DNA of 64,000 nt from WTFV01 sp965200895 (GTDB taxonomy: Bacteria > Acidobacteriota > Vicinamibacteria > Vicinamibacterales > UBA8438), in assembly GCA_965200895.1 (NCBI GenBank), contig CBDAVM010000001.1:2232001-2296000 (forward strand), given 5' to 3'. The position numbers and the translations under genes are program-made. Each line of letters opens with the position of its first letter. Position 1 is the first letter of the stretch. The notes below the pieces were generated by a model, which did not search any database, was not told where the DNA came from, and was given only the letters and a program-made list of their open reading frames with translations. Below are positions 9,195-18,176 of the stretch, piece by piece.

Positions 9195-9231
9195 CTCCAG
9201 GGGTGTGGATCCGGACCCGGGGAGGCAGGAG

Positions 9232-10290
9232 ATGAGTCAGTCACGAGCCGTGCGCGGCGTGATCGGCGTCGCCGCGTGGGCGATGCTGCTGGTTCCGGTG
9301 GCGGGCGGGGCCCAGTCATCGCCCGAGGAGCAGTGGACCGCGCCGCGCCTGCCGGACGGCCGGCCGGACCTGCAGGGTGTGTGGGCGAACAACACCGCCA
9401 CGCCGCTGGAGCGGCCGGAGATTCTCGGCGACAAGGCCACGCTGACCGACGAGGAGCTGGCCCGGCTGGAGGCGCGCTACGCGGAGCTCTTCGCGAGCGG
9501 CGAGAGTGACGCGGCCTTCGCGGACAGCGTGTTCGTCGCTGCCCTCGGCGATCGGGACACGTTCTCGTCGCGCGACGCGGCCACCGGGAACTACAACCAG
9601 TTCTGGCTGGTCGATCGCGAGTTCGACAACCGGACCTCGCTGGTCATCGATCCCCCGACCGGACGACTGCCCGCGTTCACGCCGGCGGCGCAGCGGCGGA
9701 TCGACGCCCGGATCGCCCATCTCGCCGACAACCCCGCGTCGTCCTGGACGGACCGGCGGCTGCAGGAGCGCTGCATCACCTTCGGAATGCCGAACCTGTT
9801 CGCCGGCTACAACACCTACTACCAGATCATCCAGACGCCCGACCACGTGGTGTTCCTGCACGAGATGATCCACGACGCGCGGATCATTCCGCTGGACGGC
9901 GCGCCGCACGTCGACGACGCCATCCGCCAGTGGCACGGCGACGCGCGCGGCTGGTGGGACGGCGACACGCTGGTCGTGGAGACGACGAACTTCTCGGCGC
10001 GCAGCGAGTCGCCGGCCGCGCTGTATCAGCGCACGCGCGGCACCGCGGAGCGGCTGCGCCTCGTCGAGCGCTTCACGCGGGTCGGTCCGGACACCCTGCG
10101 GCACGAGTTCACGGTCGATGATCCCGGCACCTACGCGGGCCGGTGGACGGCCATGATTCCGCTGTCGCGGAAGGCCGAGCCGCTGTTCGAGTACGCCTGT
10201 CACGAGGGCAACATCGGCATGGAGGGCATCCTTGCGGGCCACCGCGCCGAGGAGCGGGAGGCGGCGGAAACTGCTGGCAGCCCGCGGTGA
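9232..10290 (+). CDS. Secreted hypothetical protein (acidobacterial type)
   Basis: This 352-residue protein has a signal peptide (about 1-27, ending GGAQS). The mature part begins WTAPRLPDGRPDLQGVWANN, a block often seen in secreted hypothetical proteins of Acidobacteriota. RCITFGMPN, YQIIQTPDHVVFLHEMIHD, ARIIPLDG and WHGDARGWWDGDTLVVETTN are further recognisable blocks of the same family. The function is unknown. The start is the ATG behind GGAGG; the stop overlaps the GTG start of the next gene (GTGA at 10287-10290), so the two are translationally coupled. Confidence 0.8.
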   Translation: MSQSRAVRGVIGVAAWAMLLVPVAGGAQSSPEEQWTAPRLPDGRPDLQGVWANNTATPLERPEILGDKATLTDEELARLEARYAELFASGESDAAFADSVFVAALGDRDTFSSRDAATGNYNQFWLVDREFDNRTSLVIDPPTGRLPAFTPAAQRRIDARIAHLADNPASSWTDRRLQERCITFGMPNLFAGYNTYYQIIQTPDHVVFLHEMIHDARIIPLDGAPHVDDAIRQWHGDARGWWDGDTLVVETTNFSARSESPAALYQRTRGTAERLRLVERFTRVGPDTLRHEFTVDDPGTYAGRWTAMIPLSRKAEPLFEYACHEGNIGMEGILAGHRAEEREAAETAGSPR

Positions 10291-12752
10291 AACCTCGGGC
10301 CGACCGCACGGGGTGGCGCCGCCTCCTGGCGGCGGGTCTCGCTGCGGTTCCGGCGATCCTGTCGTCGCCGGGCGCTGCCGGTGTCGCCCGCGCGCAACCC
10401 GAGCCGGCGCCCGGCACGCCGGACCCGCGCGAGACGGCCGGGCCGGCATCCGTGGCCGGGGTCGGCTTCGCCGTGACCGGCGTGCTCGACCGCCCACCGC
10501 CGCCGTCGCCGCCCGCGGTCATCGTGCGGGACGCGCAGGGACGGGCCACCGTCCGCGCCGTCAGGCTGACCGCCGGGCTGCGTCTGGACGGCGTTCTCGA
10601 CGAGCCGGTGTACGAGATCGTTCCGGCCATCGATGACTTCGTGCAGCAGGAACCGGACGAGGGTGCGCCGGCCAGCGAGCGGACCCAGTTCTGGGTCCTG
10701 TTCGACGCCGAGAACATCTACGTCGCCGCCCGCCTGTGGGACACGGCGCCGCCGAGCGCGTGGGTGGCCAACGAGATGCAGCGCGACACGCCGCAGCTCC
10801 GCGAGAACGACTCGTTCTGGGTGGCCTTCGACACGTTCAACGACCGCCGCAACGGCATCGCCTTCTACACCAATCCGCTCGGCGCGCTTGGCGACTTCGC
10901 CATCACCAACGAAGGCAATCCGAACGGCGACTGGAACCCGGTATGGGATGTGCGCACGGGGCGCTTCGAGGGCGGCTGGACGGTCGAGATGGAGATCCCC
11001 TTCAAGTCGGTGCGCTACCGGCCGGGACCGGCGCCGGTCTGGGGAATCCAGTTCCGCCGCATCGTGCGCCGCAAGAACGAGCGGGCGTACCTGACGCCGG
11101 TGCCCATCTCGGTGGGGCGCCGGGGCATCTTCCGGGTGTCCGACGCGGCCATGCTGGTGGGGCTGGAGCTGCCGGAGGAAGGCAACAACCTCGACGTCAA
11201 GCCGTACTCGATCGGTGGGCGCACGACCGTGGTCGACGCCAGTCCCCCGACCGCCTGGGACGGCGACGCCGGTCTGGACGTCAAGTACGGCATCACCCAG
11301 AACCTGACCGCCGACGTGACGTACAACACCGACTTCGCGCAGGTCGAGGTGGACGAGCAGCAGGTGAACCTGACGCGGTTCAGCCTGTTCTTTCCGGAGA
11401 AACGCGAATTCTTTCTCGAAGGGCGGGGCATCTTCGACTTCGCCCGCGGCGGCGGGCCGAGCGCGCGCGACAGTGCGTTGCGCCAGATCGGCGGCGGCAG
11501 CGGTCGCAGCTCGTTCGGGAGCGGCAACGCGCCCACGCTCTTCTACTCGCGCCGCATCGGTCTGCAGGGCGGCGCGGTGGTGCCGATTGTCGGCGGCGGC
11601 CGGGTCACCGGCAAGGTGGGCGATTTCGACGTCGGCGCCCTGAACATGCAGACCAGGGAGCAGCGATTGCCGGGAGGCGAGGATGTGGTCGGCGCCGAGT
11701 CGACGAACTTCACGGTCGTGCGGGTCAAGCGCGACATCCTGCGGCGGAGCGCGGTCGGCGCGCTGTTCACGAACCGCTCGGTGTCGGTCACGGCGGAGGG
11801 CCCCGGCGCCAACCGCGTGTTCGGGGCCGACGCCACCCTGGCGTTCCACGACAACGTGAGCGTGGTGAGCTACTTCGCCCGGACGCGGACGCCCGGATTC
11901 GAGGGACGCGACACGAGCTACCAGGGCCAGTTCATCTACGCGGGGGACCGCTACGGGCTGACCGCTGAACACCTCGTCGTCGAGGACAACTTCATTCCCG
12001 AGGTGGGCTTCCTCCGGCGTGACAACTTCCGCCGGTCGTACGTCTCGGGACGGTTCAGTCCGCGCCCGCGTTCGCTCGAGACGATCCGCCAGTTCCGGCT
12101 CGAGGCCGGCTACGACCACATCCTGACCGCCGACACGGGCATCCTGGAGACCAGACAGGCGCAGGTGGGCTTCTCCACCGAGTTCGAGACCAGCGACCGG
12201 GTGGGAATGACGTTCGCCGACAACTACGAGTTTCTCGTGCGTCCGTTCGAGCCCGGCCCCGGCGTGGTCCTGCCGGTGGGCGGCTACGGTTTCCGCGACG
12301 TCGAAGCCACGTATACGGTCGGGGCGCAGCGCCGTCTGACCGGCATCGTCACCGTGCGGGGCGGCGAGTACTTCAACGGGAGTATCCGCTCCATCGGCTT
12401 CAGCCGGGGGCGGCTGGCGCTGACGCCGGAGCTGTCGGTCGAGCCGACGCTGTCGGAGAACTGGATCGACACCCCGCAGGGCGCGTTCCACACGCGCCTG
12501 ATCGTCTCCCGGGTCACCTACACGTTCTCGCCCCGCATGTTCTTCGGCGGCCTGATCCAGTACAACTCGGCGACCAATATGGTCAGCACGAATCTCCGCC
12601 TGCGGTGGGAGTACAGTCCCGGCAGCGAACTCTTCGTCGTCTACACGGAGGACCGCGACAGCGATCCGTTGCGGCCGGAGCGTTTCGACCGCTTCTCGGC
12701 GCTCCGCAACCGCGGTCTGGTGGTGAAAGTGAACCGGCTGTTCCGTTTCTAG
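10287..12752 (+). CDS. DUF5916-like outer-membrane protein with N-terminal CBM9-like domain
   Basis: This protein of about 821 residues has a signal region (about 1-37), then a carbohydrate-binding family 9-like domain (about 90-310; LDGVLDEPVYEIV, TQFWVLFDAENIYVAARLWD, NDSFWVAFDTFNDRRNG). A long beta-rich part follows, containing NTDFAQVEVDEQQVNLTRFS and FFPEKREFFLEG, the signature of DUF5916 proteins. It ends LVVKVNRLFRF with a terminal Phe, as expected for an outer-membrane barrel. The role is unknown; uptake or sensing of glycans is a guess from the CBM9-like domain. GTG at 10287 overlaps the upstream stop (GTGA). Confidence 0.8.
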   Translation: MKPRADRTGWRRLLAAGLAAVPAILSSPGAAGVARAQPEPAPGTPDPRETAGPASVAGVGFAVTGVLDRPPPPSPPAVIVRDAQGRATVRAVRLTAGLRLDGVLDEPVYEIVPAIDDFVQQEPDEGAPASERTQFWVLFDAENIYVAARLWDTAPPSAWVANEMQRDTPQLRENDSFWVAFDTFNDRRNGIAFYTNPLGALGDFAITNEGNPNGDWNPVWDVRTGRFEGGWTVEMEIPFKSVRYRPGPAPVWGIQFRRIVRRKNERAYLTPVPISVGRRGIFRVSDAAMLVGLELPEEGNNLDVKPYSIGGRTTVVDASPPTAWDGDAGLDVKYGITQNLTADVTYNTDFAQVEVDEQQVNLTRFSLFFPEKREFFLEGRGIFDFARGGGPSARDSALRQIGGGSGRSSFGSGNAPTLFYSRRIGLQGGAVVPIVGGGRVTGKVGDFDVGALNMQTREQRLPGGEDVVGAESTNFTVVRVKRDILRRSAVGALFTNRSVSVTAEGPGANRVFGADATLAFHDNVSVVSYFARTRTPGFEGRDTSYQGQFIYAGDRYGLTAEHLVVEDNFIPEVGFLRRDNFRRSYVSGRFSPRPRSLETIRQFRLEAGYDHILTADTGILETRQAQVGFSTEFETSDRVGMTFADNYEFLVRPFEPGPGVVLPVGGYGFRDVEATYTVGAQRRLTGIVTVRGGEYFNGSIRSIGFSRGRLALTPELSVEPTLSENWIDTPQGAFHTRLIVSRVTYTFSPRMFFGGLIQYNSATNMVSTNLRLRWEYSPGSELFVVYTEDRDSDPLRPERFDRFSALRNRGLVVKVNRLFRF

Positions 12753-12888
12753 CCAGGAGTCTGCGCCGCAGAACCAGGCCGGAGCGGCACATCGCTCGGA
12801 TTGAGACGCTCGAACGCACCGGCGCCCGAAAACCCGTAGAATCATGGGCAGGAGCCTTCGTCGCGAAGCCGGGTTCGATTTGACCGCC

Positions 12889-13848
12889 ATGCGTGCTTAC
12901 ACGATATTCGCAACCCTCGGTCTTGCGGTGCTGTTCGCCTCGGGATCGGCTGCACAGGGTCGACCGACAGCGGTCGAGCGCGACCCTGCGCCGACCTTCA
13001 CGTCCGGCGTCGACATGGTGACGGTGCACGTCTCGGTGCGCGACCGCCGGGGACGCATCGTGCGCGACCTCGGCCCATCCGACTTTCGTCTCATCGACAG
13101 CGGTTTCGGCCGGCGCATCGAGAGCGTCTTCGCCAGCGATGCGGCGCTCAGCATCGCCGTGCTGGTCGACATCAGCGGCAGCATGGCGGTCGACCGCAAC
13201 ATCGACCGGGCCCGCCGCGCCGTCGAGGCGGTGGTGGACTCGCTGCAGCGCGGCCGGGACGAGCTGGCGCTCTTCACCTTCGACACGGTGCTGCGAGAGG
13301 TCACACCGTTCACGAGCGACCTGGATCGGATGGCGGGGCTGGATCTGACGGATTCGCCCTACGGCAAGACATCGCTGTACGACGCGATCGCGGACGCGGC
13401 GACCCTGGTGGCGCGGAGGAGCAATCGTCACCGCGCGCTGCTGGTGGTGACGGACGGCGTGGACAACGGCAGCCTCCGAACGGCAGGGGAAGCGTCCAGC
13501 GTCGCGAGCGCCATCGCCGTGCCCGTGCACGTGCTCACGGTCGGCGGTCCCCTGGACCGGCGCGCCGGAATCGGCGGCGCGGCGGGTGCCGAGGGCGCGG
13601 CGGTGGCAACGTCGCTGACGGATCTGGCGCGCTGGACCGGAGGCAGCGTACGCGCCACGGGCGCCCGCGACGATCTGCTGGCCGCGCTCACCGAATTGTT
13701 GTCCGGTCTGCGCTACCAGTACGTGCTGACGTTTCAGCCCGGCTTCCGGCGGGGATGGCATCCCATCGAGATACGCACGGCTGATGATAATCTGGTGGTT
13801 CATGCCCGCGGCGGATACGTGGCGGGGCGGGCCCGACTGAAGTGGTAG
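12889..13848 (+). CDS. VWFA-related protein of the Acidobacteria type
   Basis: This 319-residue protein has a signal peptide (about 1-23, ending SAAQG). VDMVTVHVSVRDRRGRIVRD is the N-terminal block typical of the VWFA-related family named after Acidobacteria. The von Willebrand A domain has its metal-ion-dependent adhesion site at DISGS (Asp94 onward), a conserved Thr in KTSLYDAI and VVTDGVDN as the third metal-site loop. It probably binds a ligand or another protein outside the inner membrane. An ATG 45 bases upstream (12844) is possible but would precede the signal peptide. A TAGAAT at 12837-12842 could be a -10 element. This gene is the best taxonomic marker in the window. Confidence 0.85.
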   Translation: MRAYTIFATLGLAVLFASGSAAQGRPTAVERDPAPTFTSGVDMVTVHVSVRDRRGRIVRDLGPSDFRLIDSGFGRRIESVFASDAALSIAVLVDISGSMAVDRNIDRARRAVEAVVDSLQRGRDELALFTFDTVLREVTPFTSDLDRMAGLDLTDSPYGKTSLYDAIADAATLVARRSNRHRALLVVTDGVDNGSLRTAGEASSVASAIAVPVHVLTVGGPLDRRAGIGGAAGAEGAAVATSLTDLARWTGGSVRATGARDDLLAALTELLSGLRYQYVLTFQPGFRRGWHPIEIRTADDNLVVHARGGYVAGRARLKW

Positions 13849-13875
13849 GGTCACACGGTTGTTTCAGGAGGAATC

Positions 13876-14550
13876 ATGCGGAACATGCGGATGACGATGA
13901 AGATGATGGCGCTGGCGGCGCTGATTGTACTGGTCTCGTCGGCCTGCGCGACGCGGGGCTTCGTGCGCACCGAGGACGCCGTGGTGGACGCCAAGGTCGA
14001 CACGCTGGCGGGCACCGTGGAGGAGACCCAGGAGCGGACGCTGCAGAACGCGGAGCGGATCGACCAGGTCGATCAGCGCGCCCAGTCGGCCAACATGGCG
14101 GCCCAGACGTCGCAGGCGGCGGCGGACGCGGCGCAGATGGCGGCCGACGACGCCGGCAACCGCGTCGGTCAGGTCGAGTCCACCATCGGCACGCTGATCA
14201 GCGCGATCACGATCAACGAGGCGCAGGGCGGATTCGGAAGCTCGCAGTCGGAGCTGCCGCCCGCCGTCCAGTCGCGGATCGATCAGTTGGTGGTCCAGAT
14301 CCAGGGCGCCGGGCAGTCCGCGTTCATCGAGATCGAGGGACACACGGACAACGCCGGCGACGAGACCTACAACATGCAGCTCGGCCTGCGTCGGGCCGAG
14401 GCCGTGAAGACGTACCTGTACGAGCGGCACAACGTCCCGCTGCACAAGATGAACACGATCAGCTACGGCGAGAGCCGTCCGGCCGTCCCGAACGACTCGC
14501 GCGAGGCCCGGGAGCAGAACCGGCGCGTCGTGATCAAGGTCCGGTCGTAG
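13876..14550 (+). CDS. OmpA-family lipoprotein (Pal/OmpA peptidoglycan-binding domain)
   Basis: This 224-residue lipoprotein has a lipobox VSSAC (lipidated Cys24), an alanine-rich helical stretch (about 50-95; AQTSQAAADAAQMAADDAG) resembling the Lpp/OprI coiled coil, and a C-terminal OmpA domain (about 130-224). FIEIEGHTDNAGDETYNMQL and LRRAEAVKTYL carry the peptidoglycan-contacting Asp and Arg, and SREAREQNRRVVIKV closes the domain. It should anchor the outer membrane to peptidoglycan. The start is the ATG five bases after AGGAG in a strong ribosome site. It follows the VWA gene by 27 bases on the same strand. Confidence 0.9.
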   Translation: MRNMRMTMKMMALAALIVLVSSACATRGFVRTEDAVVDAKVDTLAGTVEETQERTLQNAERIDQVDQRAQSANMAAQTSQAAADAAQMAADDAGNRVGQVESTIGTLISAITINEAQGGFGSSQSELPPAVQSRIDQLVVQIQGAGQSAFIEIEGHTDNAGDETYNMQLGLRRAEAVKTYLYERHNVPLHKMNTISYGESRPAVPNDSREAREQNRRVVIKVRS

Positions 14551-14729
14551 CGGTCGGACGTTCGCACAGGGCGCGGACGGTCGGCAGGCCAGCCGTCCGT
14601 TCCCGCCCTGTCGCCGCGGTGTCCCGCCCCGGCGGTCCGGCCGTCTTCCAGCGGCGGTCGCGCGGGCGCGGATCGTCCGGAGAGGTGAACAATCGGTTGG
14701 GGACCACGCGAGTCCGAGGAGGACGACAG

Positions 14730-15632
14730 ATGGCGGAAGAACGGCACGCGCAGCAACAGCAGATCGATCGCCGCGTATTCGACCTCTACGACGAGTACTG
14801 CCACGGCTACATCGACCGGCGCGAGTTTCTCAGCCGCGCCGCGACCCTTACCGTCGGCGGCGTATCGGCGCTGTGGATGGCGCAGGCGCTGATGCCGCGC
14901 TATGCCGAGGCGCAGACCATCTCGTTCACCGACCCGCGCATGAAGGGGACCTATGTCGAGTACCCCTCGCCCGGCGGGACCTCCGGCGAGATGCGCGGCT
15001 ACCTCGTGCAGCCGACCGGCGACGGGCCCTTCCCGGCCGTGCTGGTCATCCACGAGAACCGCGGCCTGAACCCGCACATCGAGGACGTGGCGCGGCGCGC
15101 GGCGGTGGCCGGGTTCCTGGCGCTGGCCCCGGACGGGCTGTCGCCGGTGGGCGGCTACCCCGGAAACGACGACGACGGCCGCACGCTGCAGCGGGGCCTC
15201 GACCCCGAGAAGCTGGATCAGGACATGATCAACAGCGCGCGGTTCCTGAAGGGCCACGCGCTGTCCAACGGCCGGCTCGGCGCCACCGGCTTCTGCTGGG
15301 GCGGCGGGATGACGAACCGGCTCGCCGTGGAGCTGGGCGGCGACCTGCAGGCGGGCGTGCCGTTCTACGGCGCCACGGCGGCCACCGCGGACGTGCCGAA
15401 GATCGAAGCCTCGCTGATGATCATCTACGCGGAGTCCGATCCGCGCATCAACGCCATGTGGCCCGAGTACGAGACGGCCCTGCAGGCCAACGGCGTCGAT
15501 CACGAGATGCACATGTTCCCCGGGACGCTGCACGGCTTCCACAACAACTCGACGCCGCGCTACAACGAGGCGGCGGCGAACCTGGCGTGGAACCGTACCG
15601 TCGGCTTCTTCCGGCGGCATCTCGCTGCGTAG
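14730..15632 (+). CDS. Dienelactone hydrolase family protein, exported
   Basis: This 300-residue alpha/beta hydrolase has the dienelactone-hydrolase nucleophile motif GFCWGG (Cys189), an acidic residue in YAESDPRI and the catalytic His in TLHGFHNN, giving a Cys-Asp-His triad. The first 60 residues contain DRREFLSRAATLTVGG, a twin-arginine-like signal, so export to the periplasm is likely. Family members hydrolyse dienelactone or other ester/lactone substrates; the true substrate here is unknown. The ATG at 14730 follows GAGGAGGA. A GC-rich hairpin lies after the stop (15646-15682). Confidence 0.85.
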   Translation: MAEERHAQQQQIDRRVFDLYDEYCHGYIDRREFLSRAATLTVGGVSALWMAQALMPRYAEAQTISFTDPRMKGTYVEYPSPGGTSGEMRGYLVQPTGDGPFPAVLVIHENRGLNPHIEDVARRAAVAGFLALAPDGLSPVGGYPGNDDDGRTLQRGLDPEKLDQDMINSARFLKGHALSNGRLGATGFCWGGGMTNRLAVELGGDLQAGVPFYGATAATADVPKIEASLMIIYAESDPRINAMWPEYETALQANGVDHEMHMFPGTLHGFHNNSTPRYNEAAANLAWNRTVGFFRRHLAA

Positions 15633-15645
15633 CCAGTCCGTGGCG

Positions 15646-15682
15646 CACGGCCGGCGGCTCGGATGCGCTGTCGCCGGCCGTG
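15646..15682. terminator. Hairpin between convergent genes
   Basis: Arms 15646-15656 (CACGGCCGGCG) and 15672-15682 pair perfectly over 11 bp around a 15-base loop. The element sits between the 3' ends of the dienelactone hydrolase and the oppositely oriented AAA ATPase, which suits a bidirectional terminator, although no T tract is present. Confidence 0.45.
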
Positions 15683-15792
15683 TGCTCCGCCGTCGCCGGC
15701 GGCGGGCCGCCGCGGGACATCCGTCGCCTGCACCGCCCGGCGCGAGCGCCCTGTGCGCGCCGGGCGGCGACGGACGACATCGACGCATCCGT

Positions 15793-17025
15793 TCAGACGA
15801 CGCGCCACCACGGCGCCGCGAGGACATCGGGGGTCAGCCACTCGAGCGTCTTGCCGGCGTGCAGCAGCAGGCCGGCGCGGGCCGCGTCGGCGTGCTCCCG
15901 ACGGAACGTCCGCAGGTGGCGCGCGTCGTGCAGCCGGGGGCGGGAGGTGGTCTTGATCTCCACCGGCAGCAGGCGGCCGTCGGCCTCGATCACGAAGTCC
16001 ACCTCGTCGCCGAGTGTCGTGCGCCAGTGCAGCACCTCGGCAGCCTCGAGCCGCGCGTCGCGCCACGCCAGCAGGTCACAGAGGATGAGGTTCTCCAGGT
16101 GCGCGCCGGACGGCTCGGCGTTCCCCGCGAGGTGCAGCGCCAGGCCCGTGTCCCCCCAGTACAGCTTGGGCGCCTTGATCAGCCGCTTCGTGCGGTTGAC
16201 CGCGTAGGCGGGCAGACGGACCAGCAGGTACGACGTTTCGAGCAGGTTGAGGTAGCGGTGCGCCGTCGGCTGGGAGAGGGCGGCGTCGCGGGCCAGGTCG
16301 GACTGGTTGAGGAGCTGGCCGACCCGCAGGGCCGTCGCGCGCATGAGCCGGCGGAAGTCGGGGAGCATGGCGATGGACGAGAGCGCCTGCAGGTCGCGCT
16401 CCAGGTAGGTGCGCACGTAGCCCTCGAACCAGATGGCGCGGTCCGCGTCGGCTCGCATGTGCACGGCCGGTGACGGGAAGCCGCCGCGCCGGGCCAGCGC
16501 GCGCCAGGCCTCCGGTTCGTCGGGCCCGGCCGCCAGCAGGGCGCGCCAGTCGGCGTCGCGCGCGGCGAGCAGCTCTTCCCAGAGGCCGGCGCGTCCCTGT
16601 CCGCGCTGCTCGCGCCGCGTCATCGGCCAGAGGGTGAGGTGGCTCGCCCGGCCCGCGAGCGATTCGGACACGCGGCGCATGAGCAGCAGGTTCGCCGACC
16701 CGGTGAGCAGGAACCGGCCGGGCTGCCGGTCGCGATCCACCGCCCGCTTGACGGCGCGGAGCAGGTCGGGCTCGCGTTGCACCTCGTCGAGGGTCACCGG
16801 CTGCGCCCCGCCGACGAGCGCGTCGGGGTCGCGGCGGGCGGCGTCGAGGATGTCCAGCTCGTCCAGCGAGAGGAAGCGCCGGGCGGGCGCCTGCGCCCGG
16901 GCCTGCGTGCTCTTGCCGGTCTGGCGCGCGCCGGTCATCACCACCGCGGGCATCACACCGAGGCGCCTCCGGAGGGCCCCGGAGACGAGGCGGGGGAGGT
17001 TATTCACGGCGTGAATGATAATCAT
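15793..17025 (-). CDS. AAA ATPase with DUF4143 domain
   Basis: This 410-residue protein has a Walker A motif TGARQTGKST (residues 31-40), then VTLDEVQREPDLLRAVKRAV (Walker B region) and RFLLTGSANLLLMRRVSESL. The C-terminal DUF4143 part includes YVRTYLERDLQALSSI, a winged-helix-like segment and a nuclease-like block, TTLGDEVDFVIEADGRLLPVEIK. Such ATPases are widespread, often mobile and of unknown role. The first codons (MIIIHAV) lie inside a 37-bp perfect palindrome (17002-17038). This suggests either autoregulation at the start codon or a start further downstream, at a GTG after the palindrome. Confidence 0.8.
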   Translation of the reverse strand: MIIIHAVNNLPRLVSGALRRRLGVMPAVVMTGARQTGKSTQARAQAPARRFLSLDELDILDAARRDPDALVGGAQPVTLDEVQREPDLLRAVKRAVDRDRQPGRFLLTGSANLLLMRRVSESLAGRASHLTLWPMTRREQRGQGRAGLWEELLAARDADWRALLAAGPDEPEAWRALARRGGFPSPAVHMRADADRAIWFEGYVRTYLERDLQALSSIAMLPDFRRLMRATALRVGQLLNQSDLARDAALSQPTAHRYLNLLETSYLLVRLPAYAVNRTKRLIKAPKLYWGDTGLALHLAGNAEPSGAHLENLILCDLLAWRDARLEAAEVLHWRTTLGDEVDFVIEADGRLLPVEIKTTSRPRLHDARHLRTFRREHADAARAGLLLHAGKTLEWLTPDVLAAPWWRVV

Positions 17026-17038
17026 TCACGCCGTGAAT
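17002..17038. promoter_or_regulatory. 37-bp perfect palindrome over the ATPase start codon
   Basis: Two 18-base arms, 17002-17019 and 17021-17038, are exact reverse complements around a single A at 17020. Each arm also contains ATTCACGGCGTGAAT or its complement, itself a near-palindrome, so the element looks like two operator half-sites. It is far more AT-rich than its surroundings and covers the start codon of the ATPase on the minus strand. Confidence 0.6.
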
Positions 17039-17105
17039 TGCAGGACCTGCGGGCCTCCGGTGGCGGCGCGGGGGTGGAGCGGCGTCCGGCATCGGCGCCC
17101 GACTC

Positions 17106-18176
17106 TCAGCGGGTCACGGTGACCGTCAGGTTCTCACCGGTCTGCAGGGCGCCGTCCCCGGCAACGGCGCGCAGCACGTAGGTCCCCGGCGCGTCGAAGG
17201 TGGCGTCCACCGCCCAGCGGCCGTCGGCCGGGACGGGCGGCAGGATGTAGGGCGGCGACCACGGCGAGTTGGAGTAGACGCGCGTGTCCTGCCACGTCTT
17301 CAACTGGTGCGGGGTGAAGGTCACCTGTGCGGCGTCGCCGCGGTAGACCATCCACGAGAAGCGCAGGCCCGGCGGGTTGCCGGGCACGATCTGCCGCGGC
17401 GGCGTGTACGCCGGATGGGGTCTTCCCGGCTCCGCCTTCGGCGGCTCGTAGTTGCCGGACGGCAGCCCGTCGTCGCTCACGAACGCCACCAGTCGGAGCG
17501 GCTCCCCGACCCGCACCCGTCGCGGCTGATCGACGGCCAGGCTGAGCGTCGGGAACGCGTTGTCCCGCCACTCGTCCCGGACGCGCCCGAAGTTGGCCCC
17601 CATCTCGGTGGCGATGGTCTGCCGGTCGAGCAGGTAGTCGGTGCGCAGCGTGCCGTAGGCGCGTTCCGTCCGCCCGTTGGTGGTCAGTGTCCAGACCACC
17701 TCCTGGTCGCCGAAGTCGGAGGGCACCTCGACGGTGAACAGGAACAGGTTGCGCCGCGGGTAGAAGTGCGTCGGCTGCCCGCGGTCGGGGCCGCCGGGCT
17801 CGATGTGGTTGTCGGGCCCGATCGGCACGTCGAGCTCCTCTTCCCAGTTCGAGTTCATGTAGCCGAAGAACATCGTGTAGGAGCCGTCGTCGTTCTGCCA
17901 CCAGCCCTCGTAGGCGGGCGAGACGCTCTGCCCCCGCGAGTAGGTGAACCGGGTCTGGGCGCCGGCGTCAACGCCGCAGGTCAGTACGAGCGCGAGGGCC
18001 AGCGCGGCCGATCCCGGGCGAGGCCAGCGCGCCGCTCCCCGGTCGGACTCGCGCGTCAGCGGTCCTTCGATCCGCCGGCGCGGCGCCGTCGCGGAGTGCG
18101 TCGGCGCCCGGCGGGTCCCCTGCGCCGATGGGTGGCGAAACCACGCTGTGAACATGTCTCCGATCTCCGGCACCAC
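17106..18176 (-). CDS. Secreted partner protein of the cytochrome/copper fusion, copy B
   Basis: This protein of up to 356 residues is a paralogue of the one at 8138-9082: SVSPAYEGWWQNDDGSY, FFGYMNSNWEEELDVPIGPD and GRTERAYGTLRTDYLLD align closely with copy A. It also ends in an Ig-like segment (APGTYVLRAVAGDGALQTG). The GTG at 18176 shares a base with the TAG of the upstream fusion gene (TAGTG), giving tight coupling; an ATG at 18155 is another option. The hydrophobic signal core is about residues 55-73, so the extra N-terminal residues may be untranslated. Function unknown; the pairing with a cytochrome/copper fusion is conserved between both loci. Confidence 0.75.
   Translation of the reverse strand: MVPEIGDMFTAWFRHPSAQGTRRAPTHSATAPRRRIEGPLTRESDRGAARWPRPGSAALALALVLTCGVDAGAQTRFTYSRGQSVSPAYEGWWQNDDGSYTMFFGYMNSNWEEELDVPIGPDNHIEPGGPDRGQPTHFYPRRNLFLFTVEVPSDFGDQEVVWTLTTNGRTERAYGTLRTDYLLDRQTIATEMGANFGRVRDEWRDNAFPTLSLAVDQPRRVRVGEPLRLVAFVSDDGLPSGNYEPPKAEPGRPHPAYTPPRQIVPGNPPGLRFSWMVYRGDAAQVTFTPHQLKTWQDTRVYSNSPWSPPYILPPVPADGRWAVDATFDAPGTYVLRAVAGDGALQTGENLTVTVTR

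Noticed and set aside
10200..12890. Antisense open frame of about 900 codons over the DUF5916-like gene
   Set aside because: It is a shadow of the coding strand without recognisable domains or a ribosome site.
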